Position numbers and translations under genes: made by a program
Assembly (NCBI GenBank): GCA_963576725.1
Contig: OY755239.1
Coordinates: forward strand, 63,096,953-63,160,952
Direction: 5' to 3'
Length of the DNA: 64,000 bases
DNA from: Azorinus chamasolen
Taxonomy: Eukaryota; Mollusca; Bivalvia; Cardiida; Solecurtidae
Notes under the pieces: generated by a model
The model's database searches: none
What the model was told of the DNA's origin: nothing
The model's input: the letters and a program-made list of their open reading frames with translations, nothing else
In this document: positions 8,590 through 19,548 of the stretch, piece after piece
Layout of the letters: the number at the start of each line of letters is the position of its first letter
Numbering within the stretch: position 1 is the first letter of the stretch

Positions 8590-10056
8590 ATCCGTTAGCA
8601 TGTCTGTCCGTCTGTCCATTGTCCGTCACACTTTTTGTCCGGACGATAACTTCAATATGCCTGATGCCAGTTGATTGAAACTTCATATATGGAAAGAGCA
8701 TAATGAGAGGAAGTGTCATGCACAAGGTCCATAACTCTGGCTTCACTAATATTGGAGTTATTGCCCTTTGTAAAAAAAATCACACTTTTTTGTCCGGATG
8801 ATAACTCCTATATGGCTCATGCCATTGGATTGAAACTTCATATATGGAAAGATCATGACGATAGGAAGTGTCATGCACAAGGTCCATAACTCTGGCTTCA
8901 CTAATATTGGAGTTATTGCCCTTTGTAAAAAATATCATAATTTTTTGTCCGGACAATAACTTCAATATGCCTGATGCCAGTTGATTGAAACTTCATCTAT
9001 GGAAAGAGCATAATGAGAGGAAGTGTCATGCAGAAGGTACATAACTCTGGCTTCACTAATATAGGAGTTATTGCCCTTTGTAAAAAAAATCACACTTTTT
9101 TGTCCGGACGATAACTTCTATATGGCTCATGCCATTGGATTGAAACTTCATATATGGAAAGATCATAACGAGAGGAAGTGTCATGCACAAGGTCCATAAC
9201 TCTGGCTTCACTAATATTGGAGTTATTGCCCTTTGTAAAAAAAATCACAATTTTTTGTCCGGATGATTACTCCTATGTGACACATGCCATTGGAGTGAAA
9301 CTTCATACATGGAACGATCATGATAAGAGAAAGTGTCATGCATAAGATCCTTAACTCAAGCTTCAATAAATTTAGAGTTATTGCCCCTTGTACATTTGTT
9401 TAATTTTTTCTTGTCCGGACGATAACTCCTACATGGCTCTTGCCATCGTATTGAAACTTCATACATTGAAAGAGCATGATGAGAGAAAGTGTCATGAACA
9501 AGGGCCATAATTCTGGCTTCAATACTTTTGGAGTTATTGCCCTTTGTTACATTTTTTGGCCGATCAATAACTCCTGTTCGACTGATGCTATTGGAATGAC
9601 ATTTTATTTTTGGAAAGAGCATGATGAAAGTAAGTGTCATGCACAAGGGCCATACATCTGGTATCAGTATTTTTGGAGTTATTAGCTGTTATCATTTTCT
9701 TCTTGAAAAATGTAGTGTGGAAAACGCATAATGAGGGGAAGTATCATTCATCAAGACCATAACATTTTTAGTGATTTCCCTTTACATATTGTTTTTATTA
9801 GAGGGGAGACATCCGTTTTTTTGACAAAAACCTCTAGTTTAAAACTGACCATATGGTTCCTTTCATATTTAAACTCAGTATACCAGCAAAATGTCTGGAA
9901 ACAAACCCCTCCGTTGTAACGACGGTTCACTGTAAAAATAACTTGGAGAACTTATCAATATTTTACTGTATTTTTTGAACATTTTAAGGATACTTTATGT
10001 AGCTTGTTGACCCAGCTATAGCCATCTTGCTGATTTTCTGATTCTGTTGTGCTCTT

Positions 10057-10190
10057 TAACCTTTTAGGCCATGAATATTTCCGTAAGAAATAATGAAATC
10101 ATGAATACTAAATAGGCCAAAAGTAATGCAGAACACTCCTATAGGAGCTTGCTGCATTACTTTTGCCCATTATTAAGCAACCACCTGTTT
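10057..10190 (+). mobile_element. Chimera of family A body with a family C hairpin
   Basis: The left A body (TTAACCTTTTAGGCCATGAAT, then AGAAATAATGA) changes near 10117 directly into the C hairpin (GCCAAAAGTAATGCAGAAC, apex ACTCCTATAGGAGC, ending GCAACCACCTG). Confidence 0.6.
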
Positions 10191-10191
10191 T

Positions 10192-10766
10192 TTAGCTCCC
10201 CTGAGCTCTTTGTGATTGCCTGATGTCTGTCGGCGTGCGGTTTGCATTATCCGTCGTCAACAATTTGAACTGTTAAAAATCTTATCTTCTGAATCTACAT
10301 GGTACTCACCTTTCATCTTTGGCACATAGCATCATGTTCACGTCCTCTACAAAAGTTATATAAATTATGCCCCTGGGGTCAAAATTGGCCCTGTCCCAAG
10401 GGTGGCCAGTTTTCAATAGAAACATATAATGAAAAAATTGAAAATCTTCTCCTGAAACTGGAAGGTACTCAGCTTTCATATTTGGTACATAACACCATGT
10501 TCAGGTCCTCTACAAAAGTTATATAAATTATGCCCCTGGGGTCAAAATTGGCCCCGCCCCAGGGGTTGACCAATTTTCTATAGAAACATATAGTGAAAAC
10601 TCTGAAAATCTTCTCCTCTGAAACTGGAAGGTTCTCAGCTTTCATATTTGGTACATAGCATCATGTTCAGGTCCTCTATAAAAGTCATATAAATTATGTC
10701 CCTTGGGTCAAAATTGGCCTCGCCCAGGGATGGTGAGCAATATCAGGGCTATCATGGCCCTCTTGT
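10192..10766 (+). mobile_element. Invertebrate repeat with AGCTCCCCTGAGCT start and 165-bp periodicity
   Basis: Begins with a short palindrome (TTTTAGCTCCCCTGAGCTC) and ends near GGGCTATCATGGCCCTC. Inside are three copies of a 163-168 bp unit marked by TCCTCTACAAAAGTTATAT at 10343, 10506 and 10674. It abuts a cut C hairpin on its left. Noncoding. Confidence 0.6.
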
Positions 10767-11084
10767 TGAAGATTCCTGCATCCAATTAATATAAGGTTGC
10801 TTTAGACAGGTTCTAGTTTTCGTATATGTGTGTGTGTAATAGGAGTCATCATGTTGGTCTGTGGTTTATCTTATTTAGGCTACTTATTAGGAAATAGTAT
10901 TAATACTGACGGGAGTTCAACAAAATTTTATAATTTATTATCAAGAGGAGATGTGCATATTGTTACAATATTCTGATCAGACCATGTGTCATAGACTTGT
11001 AGCTCCTTGACTTTCAAAATACATGAATTACATATTCTGACAAGTGTCTGTATCGGGGTCCTAATCAAATTCTCTCCTAGGCTA

Positions 11085-11320
11085 GACCCAACCTCTTTGA
11101 ATGTATCTACCAAAAAGGAGCACCAAAAAGGAGCACCAAAAAGGAGCATTAACTAGATGAAAGGAAAAATTAAAAATGTTGTAGTTTGAAAGCATTGTGA
11201 TAAATAGAGCATTTGCTCCTTTAGGAGCAAATGCTCTATTTATCACAATGGTTTCATAAACTGATAAAGTGACTTTTATAGTTGCGCAAATATGCGTCAC
11301 TTCGGGATTAATAGTCACAT
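11085..11320 (-). mobile_element. Family B hairpin MITE, reverse, with a triplicated 13-bp motif
   Basis: A perfect hairpin of about 56 bp is centred near 11219 (apex TGCTCCTTTAGGAGCA). On its left, CACCAAAAAGGAG is present three times (11106-11147) where other B copies have it once. Confidence 0.75.
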
Positions 11321-11585
11321 TCAGTTTTAATTCTGGTTAAAAAGTGACTTTAGGCTGATACCACTTACTTATTGAATTTATTTCTGCGTATGTTAATAGT
11401 TGTTTATATTCATTAATAATGATTTGCAAGTGTACAAGTGATGAAGTATAATATATTTTGTTTTCTTTTAATTAGGCCAAAAAAATATTTTGAAGCATAC
11501 ATATTTTTTGCTCAAGATCTTTTTGATCGGGATTGTGGGATGTATTAGCTCTTCATATCAAGAACTTCCGAGTATTATTGTTTAA

Positions 11586-11834
11586 TTAACCCTTTCCCTG
11601 TTAAATATTCATGTAAGAAATAAAGACCTCATGAATATTTATTAGCTGAATTTTTATACTGTAAAATTTTCAAGAAGACGGTTTGCTTTGACAAACGCTG
11701 TAGAATCAGATCCATATCATGTCATAAGTAAACAGAGCAGACCCTGATCAGACAGCTCCTATAGGAGCGGTCTGATCTGGGTCTACTCTGTTTGCAAATG
11801 CATTAAAAGGTGTTTATACGAGGGAAAGATTTAA
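11586..11834 (+). mobile_element. Family A hairpin MITE, full length
   Basis: TTAA at 11586 and 11831. The body has ATATTCATG and CATGAATAT motifs, and the hairpin at 11728-11800 has the apex CTCCTATAGGAG. One of the best A reference copies. Confidence 0.85.
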
Positions 11835-11845
11835 AAAACGTTTAA

Positions 11846-12299
11846 TCCTTTACCTCATAGAGATGCCTTTTCACAGCTTTGCAAACAGAGTAGACCCAGA
11901 TTTGACGGCTCTTAAAGGAGTTGTTTGATGAGGATCTGCTTAGTTTGTTTATGAAATGATTATGTCTCTCCCACATAGTGGAGATGGAGACATATTGATT
12001 TTCTTTAATAAAAAAAACCCTTGGTCATAATACCTTAATCAGAGGACCAGATAAGATGTGTAAATCAAAACATTTTCAAGTATAACTTCTTTATTTCTCC
12101 ACCAAACCCTACATGTATGTCGTGACCACTCTTTGAGACAATTCTAAAGAGTGGTCACAACTTAGGGTTTGGTGGAAAAATGACGATTTTAGTGCTTGAG
12201 TACACACCTTTATCTGTAGCTCTGCGTCATGAAAATTCAGCTAATTTATATTCATGTTGTCATAATTTTTCACAAGATATTCATAAGATAAAGGGTTAA
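11846..12299 (-). mobile_element. Family A MITE, reverse, split by two other repeats
   Basis: Hairpin half at 11880-11950, then an alien fragment matching the start of the 8255 element (11958-12004) and a G element (12040-12224). The A body resumes at about 12236 and ends AAGGGTTAA at 12299. Confidence 0.6.
12040..12224 (+). mobile_element. Family G hairpin MITE
   Basis: Ends CAGAGGACCAGATAAG and, mirrored, CAGAGCTACAGATAAA. Hairpin arms TCTCCACCAAACCCTA and GTGACCACTCTTT meet near 12145. The flanking 6-mers CTTAAT and CGTCAT match only in part. Confidence 0.7.
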
Positions 12300-12439
12300 A
12301 TGTTATTACATCATTCATCTTATGTAAATGTACAAATGTAGTTAGAATTTCTTTGTGATTTAAGAATGTGCAATATGTAAATAAAATTTGTTTTGTACAG
12401 TTTCAGAGTTGACTCTTTTGTACCTCAATATCAAATCAT

Positions 12440-12812
12440 TGTAGAATCAGATCTATATTATTCCATTAGCAAACAGAGCAGACCTTGATCAGAAGGCTCC
12501 TATGGGAACCGTCGGATCGGGGTCTACTCTGTTTAGAAAGGCGTATTTATGGATTAAAGGGTTTCCATTTCCCTGTTTAATATTCATGAAGAAAAAAAAT
12601 ATCGTCATGAATATTAATGAGTCAAACCATTTTAACGTATTTTTACAAAGGCAATTTTGAGTGTGGCAGAGAATGTAAAACCAGATGTAAAATAATTCCA
12701 TAAGCATACAGAGCGGGCTGTGATCAGACGGCTCCAGCAGGAGCTGTCTGATCTGGGTCTACTATGTTTGCAAGTGCGTGAAAATGTGTTTATGTAAAGG
12801 AAAGGGTTAGAT
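12440..12812 (+). mobile_element. Two adjacent family A copies
   Basis: The first is 5'-truncated (hairpin at 12469-12540, ending near 12560). The second (about 12561-12808) is full length, with its hairpin at 12705-12775. Confidence 0.7.
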
Positions 12813-12832
12813 ACAACCTATGGGATGAACTT

Positions 12833-12890
12833 TGCAAACAGTTTGGATCCAATGGACATGTAGAGTAACTCATAAGGATCCAAAGTGTGG
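12833..12890. mobile_element. Degenerate D hairpin
   Basis: GCAAACAGTTTGGATCCAAT, GTAACTC and GGATCCAAA remain of the D palindrome. Confidence 0.45.
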
Positions 12891-12978
12891 TCATATTTTG
12901 CAATAGAAATGAAAGAATAAAAAACAAATGTAAATTTTGTACTTGTAAATATGTATGTTGTAAATGGTGATAAATGTT

Positions 12979-13190
12979 AACCCTTTACTCCCATGAATAT
13001 TTATGTAAGAAATATGAATTATTATTTAAAAGAATTTTTAAAATTCCATTTTAGCACAGGAAATGTTTTACCATAGAATCTTCAGAAGCAGAACTATATT
13101 ATTCCATATTAAGCAAACAGAGCAGACTGAGATAGGATGGCTTCAATAGGAGCCACCTCATCTGGGTCTTCTCTGTTTGCAAAGGCGTTA
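12979..13190 (+). mobile_element. Family A hairpin MITE
   Basis: Starts TTAACCCTTTACTCCC; hairpin at 13115-13183 with the apex TTCAATAGGAG. Confidence 0.7.
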
Positions 13191-13423
13191 TAACCCTTTC
13201 CCTCATGTAAGCGTGTTTTCACTGATTTGCAAACAGAGTAGACCTAGATCTGACGGCTCCTATAGTCTGCTCTGTTTGCTAATGGAATTTGAAAAATCTG
13301 TTTCTTTACTTTCTAAAATAGCTACACTGTTCCACCATCCATATTTCATTTTAACTATTCTGTCCATGAATATTCAGTAGGTATTGAAAATTTGAAATAA
13401 ACATAGAACAGGGAAAGGGTTAA
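13188..13423 (-). mobile_element. Family A2 MITE, reverse
   Basis: A2 differs from A in its body (TTTCTAAAATAGCTAC, TATTCAGTAGGTATTGA). The hairpin is shortened at its apex. Ends GGGAAAGGGTTAA at 13423. Confidence 0.8.
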
Positions 13424-13450
13424 GCCTTTCTTGTTGAACGGACCCAATAT

Positions 13451-13698
13451 TTAACCCTTTCCCTGTTCTGTGCGTATTCCAAGTTTCAATACCTACTGAA
13501 TATTCATGGACAAAACTAAAAATGAAATCTGGAAGGTGGAACATTGTAGCCATTTTAGGAAGTAAAGGAACAGATACTTCAAATTTCACTAGGAAACAGA
13601 GCAGACCTTGATCAGACGGCTCCTATAGGAGCCGTCTGATCTGGGTCTACTCTGTTTGCAAATGCGTGAAAACTCGTTTACATGAGAGAAAAGGTTAA
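13451..13698 (+). mobile_element. Family A2 MITE, full length
   Basis: TTAA at 13451 and 13695. Body AATACCTACTGAATATTC; near-perfect hairpin at 13591-13663 with the apex GGCTCCTATAGGAGCC. It lies head to head with the previous copy. Confidence 0.85.
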
Positions 13699-13863
13699 AT
13701 ACAGATGGGATATTTCACTTTTATAATCCTGTGATGACAAAGCTTTCCATTAGCAACTGTCAAACAGCTGCGATAATCTTCTAAGTTTTGATTCCAATCC
13801 CGTTTTGTAATACCAGGGAACTAATCCTAGACCTATTTCCATTTTCTAAGATAATTGAGAAAT

Positions 13864-14345
13864 ACCCTTTCCATCATAGACGCTATTCTAGTCCTTTGCA
13901 AACCGAGTAGACCCAAATCAGATCTGATCAGGATCTGCTCTGTTTGCCTATGGAATAATATAGATATTATTCTGCAAATTATGCCATGGTCAAAATAATC
14001 GTCTTCATTTACCATTATTAAGGTTTAAATATTCATGACGTCATTAGGTTTTTTGCCACTGATTGTTCCAAGGCTGTACTCTCTTTGTCACCCTTACTTT
14101 TATGTTTGTCTTGTGTCTTTGTACTTGTACGTTTGTTGGTGTTTGAAATTTTCAAATCGTGTGTGCGTGTTCCCGCGCGCATGCGTTGTGGCGTGTTTGT
14201 GCGTGAGGGTGTGTTCGTGCGCCCGCGTACGTGTGTGTGTCACTTATTTTCTATCGATGTTTTGGTAATGGTTGCGTCTTTTGTGTGGTTTTTCCTGCTT
14301 TACTTTATAACTTGTTCATGAATATTCAAGAGGTAATGAGATAAT
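13864..14345 (-). mobile_element. Family A MITE, reverse, interrupted
   Basis: Hairpin at 13896-13950 and body to about 14045. The body end (TTCATGAATATTCAAGAGG) reappears at 14315-14345. The 270 bp between is an insertion of unknown type holding a GT-rich tract. Confidence 0.55.
14158..14245 (+). repeat. GT/GC-alternating tract
   Basis: Irregular GTGTGCGTG and GCGCGCATGCG runs of alternating purine and pyrimidine, the kind of sequence able to adopt Z-DNA. The open frames across it look incidental. Confidence 0.6.
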
Positions 14346-14460
14346 TGTATTTAAACCAGCTCACACTGAGCAAACATATTTCTGTATCCTTAATTGTTTA
14401 AAATTCAAGTTTAGTTTACACTACTACAAAATTACAAATTAGTTTTAATTGCAATCAGTT

Positions 14461-14684
14461 TTAACCCTTTCTTTCATGTAAACGTGTTTTTACGCATTTG
14501 CAAACAGTAGATCCAGATCAGACAGCTGATCAGGATCTGCTCTGTTTGCTAGTGAATTTTGAACGATGTTTCTTTACTTTCTAAAATGGGTACAATGTTC
14601 CACCTTCCACATTTCATTATAAATATTTTTTCTGAATATTCAGTAGGTATTGAAATTTGGACTTAATATAGAACAGGGAAAGGG
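14461..14684 (-). mobile_element. Family A2 MITE, reverse
   Basis: TTAACCCTTTCTTTCATG start, shortened hairpin (14497-14552), A2 body to GGGAAAGGGC. Confidence 0.75.
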
Positions 14685-15218
14685 CTCATATTCAAATTTT
14701 CTGAAAGTGGGTGATCCTCTGAAAGCAAAAGTAATAATGCCAAAAGAGGAAATTGCAGACTCGGTTTTATTGAGTCTGTTCATGAGTAGTAATTAAAAGT
14801 GCAACACTACTGGCGTCCCTAGCACCGGCTTAAGCAGTATTCAGTTTTCAAAGCTTATACCATCAAAACTAAAGTTTAGTTTTTCTGCAGATACGTGAAT
14901 CAGTTTTAATCTTGGTGAGGCAATACCTCGATATCTCTCTAGTTCAAACCATTTGCAAAAATAAGCAATGCTTAATTTGCATTAGTACTCCGACACCAAT
15001 ATTCAATTCCCCAATTATCATGGGCAAGAAAATCACTATGTCTGACCAAACTCCTGATAATGTAACGTGTTGTCTCCCCTGATCTAACTACAACGTAGTG
15101 CATTGTAATACATGTATCACGTGACCACATTGACGGGAAATAAACATGGTGAGTTTAACCTTTTACTCAAAAAAAACACAAAAAAACCCCAAACTTTACT
15201 CCAATTTTATTTTACATA
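14685..15218. other. Unassigned stretch
   Basis: No gene, known repeat or strong inverted repeat recognised; possibly single-copy intergenic DNA. Confidence 0.3.
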
Positions 15219-15434
15219 TTTTAACACTTTCCCTCATATTGACGCTTTTTGATGCCTGAGTTAAATTAACTATTTGAAACCTTGTGAAAAATAGAGAATT
15301 TGCTCCTATAGTTGCAAAACTACACAATTCTGAACGTTTCCTTTTCTCTAGTAAATGCTCCTTTTCAGTAGATTTATTCAAAGAGGTTGAGTCTAAAAAT
15401 AGCATAATAGTATGATGTAATGGGCTAAGGGTTA
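15219..15434 (+). mobile_element. Family B MITE with half its hairpin deleted
   Basis: B ends and body are present (TGCTCCTTTTCAGTAG, ATTTATTCAAAGAGGTTG), but the right arm of the hairpin is missing after TGCTCCTATAG. Confidence 0.7.
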
Positions 15435-15545
15435 AGACGAGTAAACACCCTTGTCTAGATATGGAAATATAAATTTCACGACAAATTTTGCAGATATTGG
15501 GCAGCATTTAAATATGTTTTCTTACATTTCCGTTCAATAACAGTG

Positions 15546-15615
15546 TCAAACAGTATGGATCCAGATGAGAGGTCAAATTACTTGGCGTCTTATCTGGATC
15601 ACCACTGTTTGCATA
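15546..15615. mobile_element. D hairpin
   Basis: TCAAACAGTATGGATCCAGA and its partner near 15595-15612. Confidence 0.65.
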
Positions 15616-15637
15616 GGTTACCACTTGTTTAAAGCGT

Positions 15638-15931
15638 TTAACCCTTTCATTCATATAAACCTATCTTCATATGCAAACAGGGTAGACCCAGATCAGACGG
15701 CTCCTGTAGGAGTCGTCTGATCAGGTTATGCGCTGTTTGCTTATGAAATAATCTGATCTGATCTGATAGATCTAGCTGATCCTTCATTATCCGCCATGAT
15801 AAAGCATTCTCTTGTATATGATGCCATTATACGAAAACCATCTAGTAAATATTCATGATGTCTGCCACAAATATTCTTAAAGTGTTGCAGCCGACACATT
15901 CAGCAGACGACAGTAACATTGAAAGGGTTAA
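15638..15931 (-). mobile_element. Family A MITE, reverse
   Basis: TTAA at 15638 and 15928; hairpin at 15677-15750 with the apex GGCTCCTGTAGGAGTC. Shares its right TTAA with the next element. Confidence 0.8.
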
Positions 15932-16330
15932 CCCTTTACCTCATAGGGACGCATCTTCGCGCCTTTTCAAATAACGTACATGTAGAACCAGATCAGACTA
16001 CTCCTGTTTTGTGAAATTATATATACAGTAAAACCTCTCTATAACGGCCACTAAATTACATCAAATATTCTGTGTTAAAGGCAGGTGGCTGCTTAAAGCA
16101 AGGTGAAACTGAAATAGAACGCTTCTATAGGAGCGTTCTGTTTTACTTTCACATTGCTTTAAGCAGCCACCTGCCCTAAGTACCAACTAATTAACATACT
16201 TTAGTAGCCGTTATAGAGAGGTTTTACTGTATCTGATTCTATGTGTCCATGTGCCATCATAAGAAACTCTAATTAATATTCACGATGCCATTATTTCATA
16301 CATGAATATTCATAGAATAACAGGTTAAGC
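15928..16330 (-). mobile_element. Family A MITE, reverse, host of nested H element
   Basis: Begins TTAACCCTTTACCTC. It is cut inside its hairpin by H and resumes at 16230 with the A body, ending AACAGGTTAA. Confidence 0.7.
16026..16229 (+). mobile_element. Family H hairpin MITE with TA duplication
   Basis: Ends CAGTAAAACCTCTCTATAAC and its mirror; TA at 16024-16025 and 16230-16231. The hairpin GGCAGGTGGCTGCTTAAAGC has the apex GCTTCTATAGGAGCG. Confidence 0.85.
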
Positions 16331-16442
16331 GACAGACAACATAAAACTGACGAGTAATTCTCTTTTCGCATAAAATGTTATGACCGTCTGTAAGTCTGTC
16401 AATATATCCGTGGTACTAGCAGATGCATCTGTCTACCATATA

Positions 16443-16670
16443 CAGTAAACCCCTCCAAACCGGATTTTTAGAACCTGTCCTAAGCGGCCATTAATTTATT
16501 GAGCATTGGACTCTTAAAAACCAGGTGGTTGGTTAATGCAGGGCAAAAGTAATGCAGAAAGCTCCTATATGAGCTTTCTGCATTACTTTTGACCAGCATA
16601 AAGCTACCACCTGCCTTACAGATCTATAATTAGACATATTTTTTATGGCCACTTAAGACAGATTCTACTG
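16443..16670 (+). mobile_element. Family C hairpin MITE
   Basis: CAGTAAACCCCTCC to GATTCTACTG with flanking TA (16441-16442, 16671-16672). Hairpin centred near 16568 (AGCTCCTATATGAGCT). Confidence 0.85.
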
Positions 16671-16689
16671 TAAAGAAGAATCTAGATCT

Positions 16690-16846
16690 TTTTAAGCAGG
16701 TGACTCCTTAATGCAGAGTGAAAGTAATGCAGAAAGCGCATTTGGGAGCTTTCTGCATGACTTTCAAACTGCATTTAAGCTGTAATCCGCCTTAAAGATT
16801 GGCCTGGGACTAATTTTAACATTCGGTTTAGATGGTTTTACTATAT
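16690..16846 (+). mobile_element. Family C2 MITE, left end lost
   Basis: Hairpin AGCAGGTGACTCCTTAATGC with its partner; the right end is GGTTTAGATGGTTTTACTAT. Abuts the previous C copy. Confidence 0.65.
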
Positions 16847-17024
16847 AAACTCGACAATAAAGGCGAGATTCGATATTCTGTGACAAAACAAATACCATAA
16901 ACTTTTATCACGGCTATGTAACTGTCTACAAAACTTGTCTGCTTCATAATACTCTGAACGTTATACAACATAGGAACTTTATTAAGGCCTCTTCAAACAG
17001 AGTAGACCTTAATTTTTTTACCAT

Positions 17025-17135
17025 GACACAACTTGTAGAATCAGATATACATGTATATTATTTCATAAGCAAACAGTGTAGTCCTTTCTAGAGTGGTCTT
17101 GGGTTGCTCTGTTTGCAAAGACATATTTATGGAGG
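17025..17135 (+). mobile_element. Family A fragment
   Basis: The body piece TGTAGAATCAGATATAC and a shortened hairpin (17067-17120). Confidence 0.55.
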
Positions 17136-17177
17136 TAAAGACTCAATAGAACAAAAGATGTAGGAAGCTTTTGTTGT

Positions 17178-17650
17178 TTTAACCCATTTTTCCATGTATA
17201 CTGCTTATTATGCCTTGGCAAACAGAGTAGACCCAGATCAGATGTCTACCAAAGGAGCCGCCTGATGAGGGTCTGCTCTCTTCATTTATGATTTAACCTC
17301 TCCCCTCATATTGACGACTTTTGACGACTCACTCTGTAAAAGTCACTTTGTGAAACCATTGTGATAAATAGAGCATTTGCTCCTATAGGAGCAAATGCTC
17401 TATTTATCACAATAGTTTCAAACTACAAAATTCTAAAAGTTTCCTTTTCCCTTATTAATGCTCCTTTTCCGTAGATTTATTCAAAGAGGTTGTATCTAAA
17501 AATAGCATATGGAGGTAATGGATTAATATAGATCTGATTCTTCAGTTTCATGATAAAAACATTATGCTCATAATGCTGTTATAAAAAAACCCAAAATAAA
17601 TCATGACGTAAGTTTTTTCTTACATGAATATTCATTGAGTAAAGTGTTAC
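17178..17650 (-). mobile_element. Family A MITE, reverse, host of nested B element
   Basis: Hairpin at 17218-17280. Interrupted at a TTAA by B, it resumes at 17527 with TATAGATCTGATTC, the expected continuation in A, to about 17650. Confidence 0.75.
17297..17522 (+). mobile_element. Family B hairpin MITE nested at TTAA
   Basis: Flanked by TTAA at 17293-17296 and 17523-17526. Perfect hairpin centred near 17387 (TGCTCCTATAGGAGCA). Body TGCTCCTTTTCCGTAG. Confidence 0.88.
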
Positions 17651-17962
17651 GCGGTTAATGTACATGAAGAATAATGATTCTTTTCCCTAATCCGTAATGG
17701 CGTCAATTCCAACCAGCATCAACCACTCACAGACACAATACTAACTTTATGGCACTTTTATCGAAGCGTACCGAACTTATACTTACCAGTATACGACATG
17801 CAATAATGATGTCTGTCGAATAGTTATATTGCCCAATGCCCACCAAGTCTTAACAGACGTTACAATCTAGTTATATAGAAACATATACATTTATCTGCGT
17901 ATCTAGGGGAAATTGTTTCGCTAAAATCTTGAAATATCGGCTACTGCAAAACATGCACTTAA

Positions 17963-18210
17963 ACCTTTCCTTCGTATTTATAAACACATTTTCACGCATT
18001 TACAAACAGAGTAGACCCAGATCAGACGGCTCCTGTATGCGCCGTCTGATCAGGGGCAGCTCTGTTTCCTAATATATTTTGACAGATGTGTTCCATGCTT
18101 TCTAAAATGGCTACAGTGTTCTACCTTCTACATTTCATTATAACTATTTTGTCCATGAATATTCAGTAGGTATTGAACTTTGAAATAAACATAAAACATG
18201 GAAAGGGTTA
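17963..18210 (-). mobile_element. Family A2 MITE, reverse
   Basis: TTAA at 17959; hairpin at 18003-18068; A2 body to GGAAAGGGTTAG at 18210. Confidence 0.8.
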
Positions 18211-18413
18211 GCCCTTTCCTCTATAAATACGCCTTTCTACGCCTCTGCAAAAGTCACCTTTTGAAACCATTGTGATAAATAGAGCATTTGCTCCTTAGTT
18301 TTAACTAAAAAATTCTAAAATTTTCCTTTTCTGTATTTAATGCTTCAATTGGGTAGATTCATTCAAAGAGGTTGGATCTGAAAAAAGCCTATGAGGTACA
18401 TGTAATGGGTTAA
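18208..18413 (+). mobile_element. Family B MITE with deleted right hairpin arm
   Basis: Shares its left border with the A2 copy. The arm GATAAATAGAGCATTTGCTC ends abruptly at about 18294. The right end is GGGTTAA at 18413. Confidence 0.7.
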
Positions 18414-18426
18414 TACATTCACTTAA

Positions 18427-18525
18427 CACTCAAACCGCTATCCGCGACCTGACTCGCATTAGCAAACAGAGCCAATAATAACCCAGCGTCTCATCCGGGT
18501 CCAAACTGTTTGACACTCGGTCATT
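18427..18525 (-). mobile_element. D element, reverse
   Basis: TTAA at 18423. CCGCTATCCGCGACCTGACT is the D terminal text read in reverse, and the hairpin that follows is decayed. Confidence 0.6.
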
Positions 18526-18553
18526 TGACACTCCCAGTATACCAGATCCAACT

Positions 18554-18795
18554 TTAACCCTTTCCCTGTTCTATATTTATTCTAAATTTAAATACGTACT
18601 GAATATTCATTAACAAAATGCATGTGGTTATAACAAAACACTGCAGCCGTTTTAGAAAGTAAAGAAATATATATTTCAAATTTCACTAGCAAACAGAGCA
18701 GACCCTGATCAGACGGCTCCCATAGGAACCGTCTGATCTGGATCTACTCTATTTGTAAATGCGTTAAAACACGTTTATATGAAGGAAAGGGTTAA
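18554..18795 (+). mobile_element. Family A2 MITE, full length
   Basis: TTAA at 18554 and 18792; hairpin at 18691-18763 (GGCTCCCATAGGAACC). Confidence 0.85.
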
Positions 18796-19099
18796 CCCAG
18801 TTATTCCCAGAGCTTACTTGGGAACCCTTCAACTTTTTAATATTGAAAGGGCACAGCAAACACAATTTTGACATGGCTTGTTTTCAATTCCAGCATATGA
18901 CAAATCACTCAGCGTTGAAGGTAATCTTTTAAAGCAGCAATGCCTGGTGCAGAATTGTCTGCGGATAGCGACCGGATATAAGAGAATCGTCTTTCGAGGT
19001 TAGATCGAGCACGAAACAATGAAACATCGTGGCACCCAGGCAAATGACTTCCTATCAACCAAACCTAACTCTTTCCTAATATTCCTGATCAGAAAGAAC
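18796..19099. other. Unassigned stretch
   Basis: No recognised gene or repeat. Confidence 0.3.
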
Positions 19100-19323
19100 T
19101 CATTCTCTCCTACCGACATCCTTTGACGCCTCTGTAAAAGACAAGTTTGAAACCATTGTGATAAATAGAGCATTTGCCACATAGGAGCAAATGCTCTATT
19201 TATCACAATTTATTTAAAACCTGCAGAGTTTTAAAAAACAATTCCTTTTCTATAGTATATGCTCCTTTTCGGTAGATATATTCAAATAGGTTGGGTCTAA
19301 ACTAGTCTAGGACGGAATGGGTT
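19100..19323 (+). mobile_element. Family B hairpin MITE
   Basis: Hairpin centred near 19181 (GCCACATAGGAGCAAATGC). The right end is GGAATGGGTTAA. Confidence 0.75.
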
Positions 19324-19455
19324 AAATGTTAAACTAGGGTCTCATAATCCACAGCGGATGGAAATTAAACCCCCATTGAAAAAAAGTCTATAGTTATTAT
19401 TAATTTGAAGAAAAAACTAAAAGTACGTTCAAGGACTAGGTGCAAACAGGTTAGA

Positions 19456-19548
19456 TCAAGCAAACAGAGCAGCTCCTTCAGGAAAACCGCCTGATTTGCG
19501 TATACTCTGCAATGGCATAGAAAGGAATATTTATGGGGTAAAAGGTTA
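19456..19548 (+). mobile_element. Family A fragment
   Basis: AAGCAAACAGAGCAGCTCC followed by a damaged arm and the end AAAAGGTTAA. Confidence 0.55.

Larger units (their letters stand above)
8255..9832 (+). mobile_element. Hairpin-ended element with internal 155-bp tandem repeats
   Basis: Starts with a palindrome (ATGTCTCCCCCCATA and its mirror, 8261-8298), then a (GTCC/GTCT)n tract. About seven copies of a 155-bp unit follow, marked by TGTCCGGACGATAAC at 8636, 8791, 8946, 9101, 9256 and 9412. It ends near GGGGAGACATCC at 9814. There is no coding potential. A truncated copy of its start lies at 11958-12004. Confidence 0.7.
8061..9932 (+). mobile_element. Pogo-like TA-flanked element containing a tandem-repeat element
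   Basis: Left end CAGTGAACCCTCATTATACC and right end (other strand) CAGTGAACCGTCGTTACAAC are related inverted ends flanked by TA at 8059-8060 and 9933-9934. The interior from about 8255 to 9830 is a different repeat, so this is probably a short MITE split by a later insertion. Confidence 0.65.

Noticed and set aside
14035..14321. Two overlapping Cys/Val-rich frames
   Set aside because: They cross the GT-rich alternating tract, and their composition follows from it.
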